A stretch of 64,000 nucleotides of DNA, taken from NCBI GenBank assembly GCA_914767715.1, contig OU612072.1:25420001-25484000 (forward strand). Direction: 5' to 3'. The notes beneath the pieces are model-generated. The model searched no databases. It had not been told where the DNA came from and was given only the letters and a program-made list of their open reading frames with translations. The position numbers and the translations under genes were made by a program. The DNA is from Membranipora membranacea. Lineage: Eukaryota > Bryozoa > Gymnolaemata > Cheilostomatida > Membraniporidae. Below, one piece after another: positions 11,591 through 22,803 of this stretch (position 1 is its first letter; every line of letters begins with the position of its first letter).

Positions 11591-13093
11591 TAGCAGCAAC
11601 AATTGAAAATGGGTTCTGCTCGCTGGAGACAGCCTCGATTTTAATTAGTATTAGGCCACAATAGGCTGATGAATGATTACAAACACATGTTTTCAACCAT
11701 GCATGAACAACTAAACATCATTAACTTTATCAATTTAAAGCCTACCCGTCTGCAATAGTTTTCCAATCAGCCTCTGTCTCAGGTTGTCGCAGGTATACTG
11801 GCTGCATTCGTTTCCAGATGGCATCACAGACGTCGTGGACTATCCCACGGACAGTAGAAGCACCGAGTCGGTAGTGTTTGTGTATTGTCCCGTAGTCGGA
11901 TCCTGTTGCTAGGTGATGAAGTGTTACTGCGAGCTTGAGCATGGGTTTGATCGCTTTGCGCATTTCCGTGTCCTATTTGGTGATATCCTCCTGAATCATG
12001 CTTAAGATATGGTCGAAAGATTGTTTTGACATCCGGAAGTATTCCTGGTGTTTCTACGGATAGTTCCGCAGCTCCTGCACCAGGTTGCCAAACAATCCCA
12101 GTTCATCTCTGTGAAAAAGAAAAGAATTTCAAAATGATTGTGATGGGTGGCTTTCAATATTTTGATGTTTGTAAAATGTGATTACAAATGCAACTCACTC
12201 TCTGACATTTTACTACTTTAAACTGAATCATTACAAAGAAAGCCATTGAATCATCACCAAAGATTGGTCAGGCATTTTTTCTCACATACAAGGTACGAAA
12301 TGGAACTTGGTACACAAAAACAAATTGACTAAGGATACAATCTTGACATGGACAGGCATAGTCATAAGCCCCTGGGACCTGCATACCCGTATGTACCAAT
12401 GTGGTTGATACTGGACAAAAATTTATTTACAAAGTCCAGCTTGCAAGGCCCCAGCAGGGGCCCATGACAGACTGCAGTTGTTGTGTAGTGAGAACTCTCA
12501 GAGGGTGATCACACCATATTGAAGACACAATCACAACAACTTCATGCCCATAGCCCACCTACACCAACTCAACTAGCACACCACATATATGAGCTTGCTG
12601 AAAGATGGTGTCTTTAAAATGAATGAAGTGGTTCTAAAAGTAGTAAGAAAGTTAGTATACAACCTAAATATAATTATTTTATGTAGTCCTCTCACCTGCT
12701 GGCATTGATTGGGTGTACCCAATACCTTCTTTCCTGTCTCTCCTCTCCACCAATAACCTGCAGCAGAAGCTGGTACAGGTTAACAAGATGCAACCCTATT
12801 GCAGAAATAACCTGATCAGGTCTCATGTTGAAGCGTCACAAAGTTAGTAAAGTAGTGGATTGGAAAGTAAAGCAAAGCTCAGAGAAATTTAGACACAAGC
12901 AGCAAGGTAAATTGATAATATTATTGTCTCACGAAGTGTGTGAAAATATGAGACTCTTCTGATTGGCTTAACTTGACCTCTGAACCTAACACTGATCGGG
13001 TTTATAAAATCGGCTCGGTTGAAAGCGGTCACGTGTGTTTTGCCCATAACGGCCGTTTAGGCCCGGAAACGGTTTTGCCCTCGGTCGTCTCAC

Positions 13094-13120
13094 TGAAATC
13101 GGGCAGGTGTGCTTAGACCT
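13094..13120 (-). repeat. Harbinger right terminal inverted repeat
   Basis: The outer and inner blocks seen at the left end are contiguous here, giving a 27-bp repeat. TAA target duplication follows at 13121-13123. Confidence 0.85.
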
Positions 13121-13260
13121 TAAGGCAGTAGAAAAATCCACTCCACACTACAATTGCAAAACAACAACTGAAGCTGAATCAAAGAAACTGAAACTCCATG
13201 TCCCATGACTTGACCATGGGATTATGGGATATCTCAACATAAAGTAAAAGGGAACATAAC

Positions 13261-15743
13261 TACAATTTACTAGCATATTAGCACAGATCACAGATTCCTG
13301 CATCATCGTGATGGGTGATTTCAATCAGCTACCCTTCAAGCTTGCTGGATATTACCAATCAGTGAAAACACCCACACGTAAAAACAGAATTCTAGATAAA
13401 TGCTACATTAGGATTAAAGATGCGTTCAAACAATGTTGTCAACTAGCTAAGCTTGGTGAATCTGACCATTATATAACACATCTCATTCCTACCTACACTC
13501 CGTTATCCAAATGCAAACCCACTAGAATAACTTGTCGTACCTATTCTGAAGAAAACTGTGAAAATATGCAAGCTGCTCTTGACATCACTATTTGGGACAA
13601 TTTAATTTCTGACAATGATGACCTTGATAAACAAACGGATATTACACACAGAAAAAAAATAGCGTTGTTTTGATTCTGAGATAGTTCCCCTACTTAACCC
13701 TTGCAATTGATTATTTTGAGGCTAAAATGAACTACCAATTGAAGAACCATCGGCTGTGATTTGATACTCTGAAATAATCAACTGTATTTTGAAACTGGCT
13801 GTAGGTGAATATAGGTTCAAATTAATTCTAAAATATGATTCTTATTTGATTAATTCTAAGGGTGAAGTGGGGGAACTATTTTGGAATCAATATAACTATT
13901 ATTTGATGCTAATATGCCTTTTGATTTCGAGCTAGAGTCATTCTGATTCTAAAATTTCTTTGTGTGTATCACTGACTATATTAGCTTTTGCACCGATCTG
14001 TGTATACCAGAGAAGAGCGTCAGAGTTTGCACAAATCAAAAACCCTGGATCAATAAACAAATACCGGAGATGATCGATGAGAAACAACAAGCCCACAAAA
14101 CTGGTAACCGTAAACTCTACAACAAACTCAAACGCGACATCACTAAATCTATTAAACAAGCCAAACAAGAATACTCTCGGAAAATACAGCATAACCTAGC
14201 GAAAGAAACTGCTAAAGCCTGGACTGAAATTTAAAAGATTAGTGGATTACCTACTAATAGCCCAAAACCAACTCAACAAATTCCATTCAGCTCAGATGAC
14301 CTAAACACCTTCTTCACAAGATTTGAGAAGCCTCTTGCTGACCGTCCTGACATCAATAACAACGCCACCATATCACCACCTTTAGAAATAGCAGAGGCTA
14401 CTGTCTTAAAGCAGTTGAAATTGTTGAACTCGAGGAAAGGTCCAGGCCCTGATGGCCTCATCTCCAAAGTACTTAAGCTATGTGCCTATCAACTGGCACC
14501 TGTCATAACTAAACTGTTCAATTTATCTATCACGTCTAAGTCAAACCCTACTTCATGGAAATCGGCAATTATCAAACCCCTACCCAAAGTTAAGAATCCC
14601 GATCAACTTAAACAATACAGACCAATAGCGCTCACCAGTTGCCTGTGCAAAATGATGGAGAGACTTGTTAAACATTACATTATTAGTCATACAGCTATGG
14701 ACCACCTTCAGTTTGCTTATTGTGCAAACCGCTCAACTCAAGATGCCCTTTTATGCCTCACTTCTACCACCACAGATTTCATTGACAAGAGAGCTTCAAA
14801 TTATGCCAGGTGTCTGTTCCTTGACTTTTCTTCTGCATTCAACACAATACATGTTCCAGACTTAATCTCGCAACTATCACATCTCGACTCCAATGTCACT
14901 GAATGGACCGAATCGCACCCAAAGAACAATAGTAGATGGCAATATCTCAAAACCCATCATAACCAACACTGGCACTCCCCAGGGTTGCTGTTTATCTCCC
15001 CTTTTGTTTTCAATATATACCAATAGGATTACCTCAGGCTTTAGTAATATTACAGTCATTAAATACGCAGACGACACATGAATAAATGGATGCATATCAA
15101 ATCAATCAGATCTTAGTGCCTACTATGATGAGATTAGTAGAATTTAAAAGCAATGTTGTGATTTAAACCTATTGTTAAACGCCTTCAAGACTCAAGAAAT
15201 GATGTTTTCTACTCAGCTTGTTAGGCCCATTACCCCTACTTTTATCATTGACGACACTGAAGTTGATTTTTGTGACAAAGTAAAATACCTTGGTGTTACT
15301 GTTGACGATAAACTCTGCTATCATGATCACGTGCAATCCATAGTGACTACTGCATCTCCACGCATGTATATTGTGAAAAATTTTGTATACTATAGCTCAA
15401 AGCCCCTTTTTCATATGTTATTCAAGAGTTTTATTGTATCCCTCATCACTTACTGTCTCCCATACTTTTTACAAGCATCCATGCAAGCGACAAGAAGTCC
15501 TTACGCAAAATATTTAAAGATGCCGCCAAGTTAGGGATTGAGCACCCCGATATAGATGCTCTGGTGGCCAACCAGATCAAGACACTTGGACTAAGGTACA
15601 TACACGATGAAGAGCACTTTATCAATGACTTTCTAACTAAATGCCCCTCAGGTCGCTACCACACCGGTAAATATCGGGGTACATGGGGTAGAGACAGCTT
15701 TTTAAGACATCTCATACATACACTTAATAATATGCTATTCTAA
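13261..15743 (+). mobile_element. 5'-truncated L2/CR1-like LINE, decayed, interrupted by a MITE
   Basis: The frame opens at about 13261 inside an apurinic-type endonuclease domain: V-M-G-D-F-N (13302-13319) and later G-E-S-D-H-Y. The N-terminal part of the endonuclease is missing, as expected for a 5'-truncated copy. A 322-bp TA-flanked MITE (13645-13966) splits the linker. Reverse transcriptase follows: K-G-P-G-P-D-G-L, R-P-I-A-L-T-S, F-L-D-F-S-S-A-F (motif A), G-T-P-Q-G-C-C-L-S-P (motif B) and K-Y-A-D-D (motif C, 15061-15075). Lesions: TAA at 14232-14234, a frameshift near 14905, TGA at 15079-15081, TAA at 15145-15147 and a frameshift near 15490. The last frame, with F-L-T-K-C-P-S-G-R-Y and W-G-R-D-S-F, ends at TAA 15741-15743. 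The endonuclease plus RT layout and these blocks point to the L2/CR1/Rex group; the exact clade is not settled. Confidence 0.85.
13645..13966. mobile_element. 322-bp TA-flanked foldback MITE inside the LINE
   Basis: The ends are CACACAGAAAAAAAAT and, at the right, the complement of CACACAAAGAAATTTT (11 of 16 identical). TA flanks both sides (13643-13644 and 13967-13968). Further in, a second inverted pair is stronger: GATAGTTCCCCTACTT (about 13680) against GTGGGGGAACTATTTT (about 13869). Removing the element and one TA makes the LINE frame continuous across the junction (Asp-Ile on the left, Thr-Asp-Tyr on the right), which confirms the boundaries and that it inserted after the LINE. It has no coding capacity. 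Confidence 0.88.
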
Positions 15744-16439
15744 CAAACTTTTTATACAACAGAGATCTGATTTTTTCCATGTTTTTCTTTCTTGTCAGTA
15801 TTAACAACATATTTCGTGACAAATTTTTGTCTATGATAGTAATTAATCCATCCATCCATGTATGTTTCTCAGTACTGTGTCAATTTCCTCTATGCGTCCT
15901 CGATAACAAAGTTACCGCTAAGGCACACTAGCCTCCTTATATTTATCTGCTGTAGTTGTTTGAGCGCTCAAACCTCGCTCAGGATGACTATAGTTTCAAT
16001 TATTCATTAACCACATTTTCACATTTGATTTGAAAGTTGTTGATAATGACTTGTTACTAACATCAACAACAGTAAGGTCTGAGCATTTAAACTTCTTAAA
16101 TAACTGCTAAAATCATTATAAAGAACAAACAATTGTACCAGCTAATTGGAAGCGAAAAATAAGCTTCATGGATTGTTACAAATGACATGTAGCAACAACA
16201 TATCACTGTTGTAGAAATTGTGACAGATGTTAGATAACAAAATGCATCATTTATAAATCTGATGACTTTGAAGTGAACTTGATTAAGATGCTGATTCATA
16301 CTCAATCAGCTCACATATCTACCGCTACAGTAACAAGCTCCATCACTGCCACCCTACCTGAATAATTCTCATCAAATAACAAAATGGAAGAAATTGTCTA
16401 AAACTTCACTACTCAAGACAGTTTTATAGCTTGGAACAA
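15744..16439. other. LINE 3' flank, no gene seen
   Basis: The first 100-300 bp are probably the LINE 3' untranslated region; a short ATCC tandem (about 15845-15860) could mark its end, as L2/CR1-type elements often end in short repeats. I see no gene in the rest. Confidence 0.4.
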
Positions 16440-17345
16440 TACATGCTCACAGCAAGGATTTCAAGAGAGGATTGGAAACGAGCTGCAATTTATGATCCAT
16501 GTGTGTCACCATTAAGTGTTGTCTGCCCATGGCAATACAAAAGTTTTCTATGTAATAACAGCCGTAAGCAGCCAATCAACAGTTGTTATTCACCTCCTTT
16601 TTACATACAAAGAATTTAAGTTGGACCGCTATATATTTTCAGACAATGAGAGCAATGCATCAGCCTGGAATCCCACTTCATCTGAGGGTGTCAGAGCATC
16701 CAACAGTAGGGAGTTTAGGTATTTTGGCCAGGTAGCCCAGTAACATAATCCTATTTCAGTTGATCTCCATATCTCAAACCATAGATAAGTTTTAACAAAC
16801 AGAGCATACTCGGTCTGGACTTCAGATGATAGGGTTTAAAATTATGGTGACATGTGAATGATTTATTGCTTAATTCTGGATAGAAATTGAACATTTTTGT
16901 TGTTTAACAGAGGTAGGTTGTGGTTAATCTGTGTTTTATGTTGCATTATGAGCCACATTATTGACAAATATGTGGTAATTTTATGTCCTTATGACCAATA
17001 TAGGCATAAAACAGGCCTATAAGCAGAGTCAATGTGCTGTTGCAACTTTCATTTAATAATTTCGTCTGATATGTTGTGGAATGGCCATGTTCATAGTCAA
17101 GATAGGGCTACTGGCATGTCATATGCATTGTTAGTGCCAAATACCTATCCTTGTCACCACAACAGCTTCTCAATACCAAATTTCCATGAAGCATGGGTGT
17201 TTTTCAGCAATTGCCTCAGGTGACGGACATTGATCATAGACTGAGTACCAAGCATTAATTTCTGTGAGAGTTAATGTGTGAAATCATAATAACTTAGTCT
17301 ACAGCTCGTTTTCAATCCTCTCTTGAAATCCTTGCTCATAGAGGC
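16440..17345. repeat. Inverted repeat pair around 0.8 kb of non-coding DNA
   Basis: GCAAGGATTTCAAGAGAGG with following ATTGGAAACGAGCTG at about 16454-16487 recurs in reverse complement at about 17304-17338 with one mismatch. Weaker matching continues inward (TATGATC-ATGT--GTCACC at about 16491-16510 and, inverted, about 17213-17240), with extra sequence in the right arm. This may be the ends of a foldback or MITE-like element, or an old inverted duplication. No target duplication was found. I see no gene between the arms. Confidence 0.55.
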
Positions 17346-18158
17346 ATGCAGAAGTGTGCATTCAACTGCACAACTCACATTTGGCTAGAAACCATAAAAA
17401 AAGTCAAGCTATTTAATAACCCAACATTTTATGATGATTTTGACAACTGAGACCGAAGCATCGTCATAATTCCCGAGAATGCCAGTGGGTAATCCTTTAT
17501 TATTATCAGTAGTAACCACTGGATTGGATGATCAAGCTTTGCAGCTTTGTTTGTTTAAGAGTGTCAAATCTAGAACATGATCAATCCCTTTGTCTGCTTT
17601 GTCGAAAGACAGACATCTGAACATTCTTCCTTGATTAAAAAATACAACTTTGAATCATGCACCCTCTCAATATGGAATCGCTATTTTTCTCGGGAAGAAA
17701 AGACAACTTTGAATTGACAGGATGGAAAAACTAATGGCTGAGCATGGACAACGCTCAGATGACTGAATCAACAGGAACTTTGTATTAACATGGCTTGAAT
17801 TAACAAGCTCACACTGTAAATATCAAACTAGAAAAAGAACTACTGTGTACAAGCGAACGTTCAATCCAACGTTTTATTCTTATTCGGAGGTATAATCAAA
17901 ATTCATAAAACCTGTTATAATCAGTGTAAAGTAAGATAATAATCCTTCAGAAAAAATTTGTAATGTGTGTGAGACCAGCAAAATCTATATCCAAATCAAA
18001 TTAAATTATACTTCTTTTTTAGTTTGAATTCACAAGAGGAACAAACTTTCATCCTACACATCTAACTTTCAATTTTGTGTAGTAGGTGAGAATCAGATTA
18101 GGGACATAGTATGTATGCTGGTTCATTTAAAATGTCTATTTATAGTCTTGGAAATAAG
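17346..18158. other. No gene seen
   Basis: AT-rich sequence without convincing ORFs, splice-linked exons or repeats that I can support. Confidence 0.5.
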
Positions 18159-18191
18159 TTATATATATATATTATATATATATATATATAT
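18159..18191. repeat. TA microsatellite
   Basis: An (AT)n tract with one break. It is followed by a short hairpin, GTGGTTATTTTAACCAC, at about 18251-18267. Confidence 0.8.
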
Positions 18192-18199
18192 CAAAATGT

Positions 18200-20900
18200 A
18201 TAACACATAGATCGGGCATCAAAAAAAAGAAAAACCTCAAAAAATAGAATGTGGTTATTTTAACCACACTCTTCAGAAGATTTGAGCTATAAACAATATA
18301 GGATGTTTGTTGGGCTGGGGACACAGAACGCATCATTAAATTATCCTAATCGTTTGCTAAGTATTTTTCATTGAAGCTCATCAAATCAAACAAAAAAGCG
18401 TTAGCCACTGGCCGTTTCCCCTGATCATGTTTTCTCATGAGCAAATGGGCATCATTCTTGTTTCCAAGAGTGAGGAACCCCTCATCTGTGGCTGGAATGC
18501 TCAATCCAAGCTGATTTGGCTTTGGCAAGAGGAAATGCTCAAGCCCCATTGTCGACCAATGGAAAGATTTCGGCAAATTACTTTCATAAAGAAAACGTGA
18601 CAAGAACTCTTGTACACGCGGCAGGTCTGTGAAACTGTCCTTTTCTGTTGTCTTTAGTGCAGTGAACTCGTTGTAGACTATATCTAAGTTCTTCTTCCCA
18701 TCAGAGTTCTCAACTAGCATACTATGAACTGCATAAACAGGCCGGGGGTCATGACACCACTGCCGCACCTGAAGGTTTACATTTCCCGTTGCCTTGGGCG
18801 CCTTGATCCTAACAGCGGTTTTTTCGAAAGACAATTCCAAAGGTTGGAGACTACCACTGCTATAAATGTATGGTGCGAATTCTGCCATTTCAAACTTGTT
18901 AGAATGAAAACTTGAGTTAAACTTGGAAGTATTCCAAATCCTGTCCACAATAGCAACCAACTCTCTGTCTGTTTCGCTTTGGGTGGCGATAGTCCAATTC
19001 ATAAGAGGATCAGAGTAATTAAACTTGTCTGGTAAAATGAAATTAGGGCATTCACCTTTGATCAGTAACACCAAAGTAGATTCCTGGGATTTTTCACTAA
19101 TTTTGACTTTTTTGACTTTTTTGTTCTGGCCTCCTTGTGTTCTGCGATTAACCCTTTTGCATCTCGCATTGTGAGTTGAGGTTGTGAATACTGATAGTAA
19201 TTGGTGATGTCTCGGAACTGGGGGGTTTTTCATTTGACATTGCTTGTGATGTTTCTAGCAGTATTCTCTTAACCTCATTGTAGGTTTGTCTTCTCTGTAC
19301 ATCATTCTGTAAAATGAATAGTACCTAATTCTCAATATCAAATTCCATTGCTTTCATTCTGAAGATGATAGTACGTCCAGATATATTTGATATGGAACAG
19401 TTTTCACATGAAAGTGAATAATTTACAGTGTCTTGAATATGTGATGGCTTACCTCTTCCATTTCTTCTTGAGAACCAAACAATCCGGAAAACCCTGTTTG
19501 CACCTTCGATAAATAACTTCCAGTTGTCTAAAGACAAAAATTTGACATTGTCAATTATAATCATACCTTGCTACAATTTATCAATACTTATCTTGTCAGT
19601 CATAAGGAGATAACTTACAACTAGTTGATCATCATTAACTACATGTATCTATAATTCATGAATGATACACTAAAAAAAGCCACCTTAATAGAATTTTCTG
19701 CCGTGTTAGATTGCCGATCTTTTTCGAAATAGTAGTCGTCCAATAGTGTTGCTTGATTACTTGCAGGGTAAAGCTGAAAGGCAAGAATAGTGTAAGTTTA
19801 TATTACCATGCTTTGCCGATAGGAATGAGGTCCAAAGATATCGCCGAGATAGCTGCTGTCATCAGTCTTGAGCTGAAAATTCATATCTCCACCTCGGTAA
19901 ACCATTGTTGATCCAGTGTTAGCAAGATGAAGTGACATGTCTCTATCGAGTTTAGGGAGTTTGACGATGGAGCAGTCCATACTGCTCAATTCGATAATGC
20001 ACATCTTTGGTTGACCTCTAAAAAACCTTGTTTTGGAGGGATCAACTCTTTCATTTTTCCACTTGACATCCAGTCGGTCATACAGCTCTTTGTTTGTTAT
20101 CCACCAGGTAGCGGTCTTCCAGCCAGGACTGTCCCCTCGAATTTCAAATCTGCCCAAGGGTTCAAAGTCATCAATCACAATTCCTTGGATAAGGAAAATT
20201 GTTGATACGACTCTGTTTGTGTCAACTATTCTTGAGGAGGCGATAACTGTCAGGACATTCTCGCTCTCTGATGGGGATTGGCTGTGGTTCAATGGTTTCA
20301 GGCAGTTGAAGATGCGGAGATGTTCATTATCCAGCAAAGAGCGCCTCAAGCTATATCCTGACATACTTGAAAATAAAAGTATATTTTTCATTTAACTTAC
20401 CGTATCATGAAGTCAGTGGATTAGCGATATAAGTTAAAATATATAGCAATGAGTACAATCTGATTTGCTTCCACGTAGCTAAATTTCTGATATTAATTAC
20501 TGACAGGCTTTTAGAAATGTCCCTGTTTTTGTATATGAACACTTGTGTCCTTTTTTCACAAAAAATGTGCTGACCAAAAAGGACATAAGTTTGAATATTT
20601 CAATAAAAACAGCGACATTTTGCAAATTAGTCAGAAAATGGCACATTACCAGGCAAGACGTTCAACAACAATGTCTAGCATAATCTCACCTCTACCCACT
20701 TGCAGCTACAATTGTCATGCTATTATATCCTCCCCTGAACGCTCTGATCTGTAAAATAAAAATGATCTTTGAAAATATTTTACATCTATCAAAATATAAA
20801 ACTGGTAGATTGGGCATCAATTAATAACAGAATAGGGATAATTTAAGCACACTTGTAAGTAGATTTCTTTATAGAGACTGGGACTTTGAACATGCAATGT
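18200..20900 (+). repeat. Weak direct repeats flanking gene A
   Basis: A segment near 18200-18270 (GATCGGGCATCAA, then ATAGAATGTGGTTATTTTAA and CACACT) has a diverged counterpart near 20812-20860 (GATTGGGCATCAA, ATAGGGATAATTTAA, CACACT). The two sit either side of gene A. A 22-bp direct repeat, ATGTGCTGACC plus AAAAAGGACAT, is at about 20564 and 21070. The meaning is unclear. Confidence 0.35.
18346..20364 (-). CDS. Unidentified multi-exon gene A (one frameshift at a C6 run)
   Basis: Proposed exons on the minus strand are 20364-19807, 19773-19684, 19527-19453 and 19306-18346; all junctions are GT-AG and all phases are 0. The likely start is M-S-G-Y-S-L at 20364; a splice acceptor sits one base upstream, so earlier exons are possible. 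The protein would have about 520 residues. Exon 1 has W-W-I-T-N-K-E-L-Y-D-R-L and R-F-F-R-G-Q-P-K-M. A basic stretch, K-K-V-K-K-V-K-I, in the last exon may be a nuclear localisation signal. No signal peptide or membrane segment is visible. In the last exon the frame entered from exon 3 is lost at a run of six C (plus-strand G run 19220-19225); dropping one base joins it to the 295-codon frame that ends with Y-L-A-N-D-stop. This could be a real lesion or an assembly error. I do not recognise the family. Confidence 0.6.
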
Positions 20901-21303
20901 GAGAGCAACTGATATACACTCCGACATTTGCAAGATAATTACTCAATAAATATCACCGGTATGCAACTTAAGTTATTTGAAGAGTACATAGTATTTGTTA
21001 CATAAATAATGACCTAATGCGGAGAGCCACTAAAATACCTTGACAAAAGATTCAAAGTTATTCCTTAGATGTGCTGACCAAAAAGGACATCATTTTGCTT
21101 TGATGTTCCTAAATGCAGATCAAAGAATTTTATGAAAGACAGGGTTGACTCTTCTGTACAAGCCCACTAATGTGCCAGTTCAACATGTTTAGAACTGAAG
21201 AGTCTAAAATTTAACACTGCCGATCAGGGCATTCCAATTGTCAGACTCAGGTACAAAAACACAATGACATCATTCATTGAATTGTTGTTAAGAAATTTAG
21301 CCT

Positions 21304-21753
21304 TAAGCCACTGCTGCCAGAGCTCAGCTTTTCCCAGCATAGCCATCAGTAAAGTAATTGAATAGGAAGTTGTGGCATCAAAACATCCAGTCAGTAGCTT
21401 TGCAAGAGTTATATGAGCTTTCATAATGTAGGGAGTATCTTCTTCCCAGCCATCCACCATTAGTGGTGACAAAAGTCAACCCTGACCAATCAGATGCCTT
21501 TAAAATCTAGCTGAGATCCATAATTTTTATTACCGTTGGACCGCAGCTAGATTTTAAAGGCATCAAATTGGTCAGGGTCACCTTTTTTCATCATTAATGA
21601 TGGATGACTGGGGAAGAAGATACTCCCTACGTTTTGAGAGCTCATATAACTCTAGCAAAGATACTGGCTGGATGTTATGATGCCACAACTCTCTATTTAG
21701 TTTTATGACTGGTGGCTATGCTGGGCAAAGCCCAGCTGGGTCAGCAGTAGTTT
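21304..21753. repeat. Large imperfect palindrome, two 216-bp arms with an 18-bp spacer
   Basis: The arms are 21304-21519 and 21538-21753 and match at roughly 80% by eye; the innermost part (GCCTTTAAAATCTAGCTG against CAGCTAGATTTTAAAGGC) is exact. Both arms keep a coding-like reading, E-E-D-T-P-Y followed by A-H-I-T-L-A-K, on the minus strand in the left arm and on the plus strand in the right arm. The right arm carries stops. It is therefore probably an inverted duplication of a gene or transposon fragment rather than a simple MITE. The open frame in the left arm runs 21472-21224 on the minus strand. Confidence 0.8.
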
Positions 21754-22803
21754 AACAGTGATTAAGATAATTATGAATGGAAATCATATGGGGTTGTACA
21801 GTACAGCCAACTCCTTACGACACATCATGGCCACAATGTGATTAGTTAGAAGATGGCTACATCTTGGATTTCAGGAGGGATTATGCTTGGAGGCTTGACA
21901 GTCTTGGTGAAATACAGCAGTCCTCATAAGAGGACACTTACATGCAAGTGTCCCCTTACATGTACGGCCAAAAAACCCAGGGTTATTAGCTAACATGCTG
22001 ATAACAGGGGCCCAGCGGAGCGTCGGGCACCAAGCCGATATTCTGTTTAGTGTAAACACTCTCAACAAATTTGCCTTGTACCACTAAATGACTGCATAAT
22101 GCATAGTGCACTCTTTGCATGGTTATTGCACCATTAATATGCACTAAAACCATGTGAAAAGAGGCTTGAGGCCCCCCCCCCCCACCAAGGTGATTGGAGT
22201 TGAACTTAGGGTAATACAGTTTTGTTGAGAGTGTTCAGAACAGACTGGCGCTGTAATGTGACATATATACATACATAAATATGATTTTACCTGTAAAGTA
22301 GATGTGAAGAGGTTGTTTTGTCCAGTGCCTTGTATTAGATCAGTAATCATACATGGCCTGCAGCTGATTAATCAGTGTATTAAATCTAACATAAACCAGT
22401 GCCAGAAAAATATGATACCAATTGGACTAATCAGTAATACAGGAATGCCAGTCTCAGTATTTGCTTTTAACTAATGAATTGTATTACCAATGTATGCGGT
22501 CAACCTATTAAATTATAATTACTCCAAACCAGAAAATATTTTCTCTAAACGAATATGAAGGCATTGAGTTCCACAGTGAATACTATGCGACAATTCAGTT
22601 TATATCTCAAAAAACAATAATGACATCAACACCCCTCAGTTGCATTTGAATTTGGAGGAGAAAAAAGACAAAAGTAAAGTTTCAGAGTCTTACAGTCAGA
22701 GTCCATTTCAGCAGTTGAGCACAATAAATAAACATAGTCAGGATTGAGCGTTGAGCAGTAGTGATGGCGAGGTAACCATGCCCTATAATAGTTTTATCTC
22801 ACA
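21754..22803. other. No gene seen
   Basis: Contains a C-rich homopolymer tract (about 22170-22183). I see no convincing exon. Confidence 0.5.

Larger units (their letters stand above)
8439..12826 (-). pseudogene. PIF/Harbinger DDE transposase (HARBI1-like), six exons, inactivated
   Basis: Proposed exons on the minus strand are 12826-12696, 12108-11746, 10808-10768, 10062-9883, 9508-9314 and 8757-8439, all with GT-AG borders and matching phases. Start is M-R-P-D-Q-V at 12826. Recognisable family blocks in order: W-V-H-P-I-N at the end of exon 1; Y-F-R-M-S-K-Q-S-F-D and L-A-T-G-S-D-Y-G-T-I in exon 2; G-A-L-D-G-K-H across exons 3/4 (first catalytic D); V-G-D-E-A-F-P-L in exon 5 (second D); V-I-E-N-A-F-G (catalytic E); then a V-L-H-N-Y-L block in exon 6. 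The full DDE triad is kept. Exon 2 has two in-frame TAG codons (near 12054 and 11967). Exon 6 starts in frame as G-I-L-T-Q-R-W and then shifts with an apparent loss of about ten residues near 8735-8745. This copy cannot make a full transposase as read. Confidence 0.88.
4371..13120. mobile_element. PIF/Harbinger DNA transposon, complete ends, 8750 bp
   Basis: Both ends were found by eye. The left end at 4371 reads AGGTCTAAGCACAC and the right end at 13107-13120 is its exact reverse complement. Both ends are followed inward by CCTGCCCGATTTCA (left 4413-4426, right 13094-13107), but the left copy has about 28 extra bases between the two blocks. The element is flanked by TAA at 4368-4370 and TAA at 13121-13123, the 3-bp TWA target duplication typical of PIF/Harbinger. 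Inside are the two genes expected for an autonomous member: a MADF/BESS (Myb-like) DNA-binding protein on the plus strand and a DDE transposase on the minus strand, converging with 272 bp between their stop codons. Both genes carry lesions, so this copy is probably dead. Confidence 0.9.
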
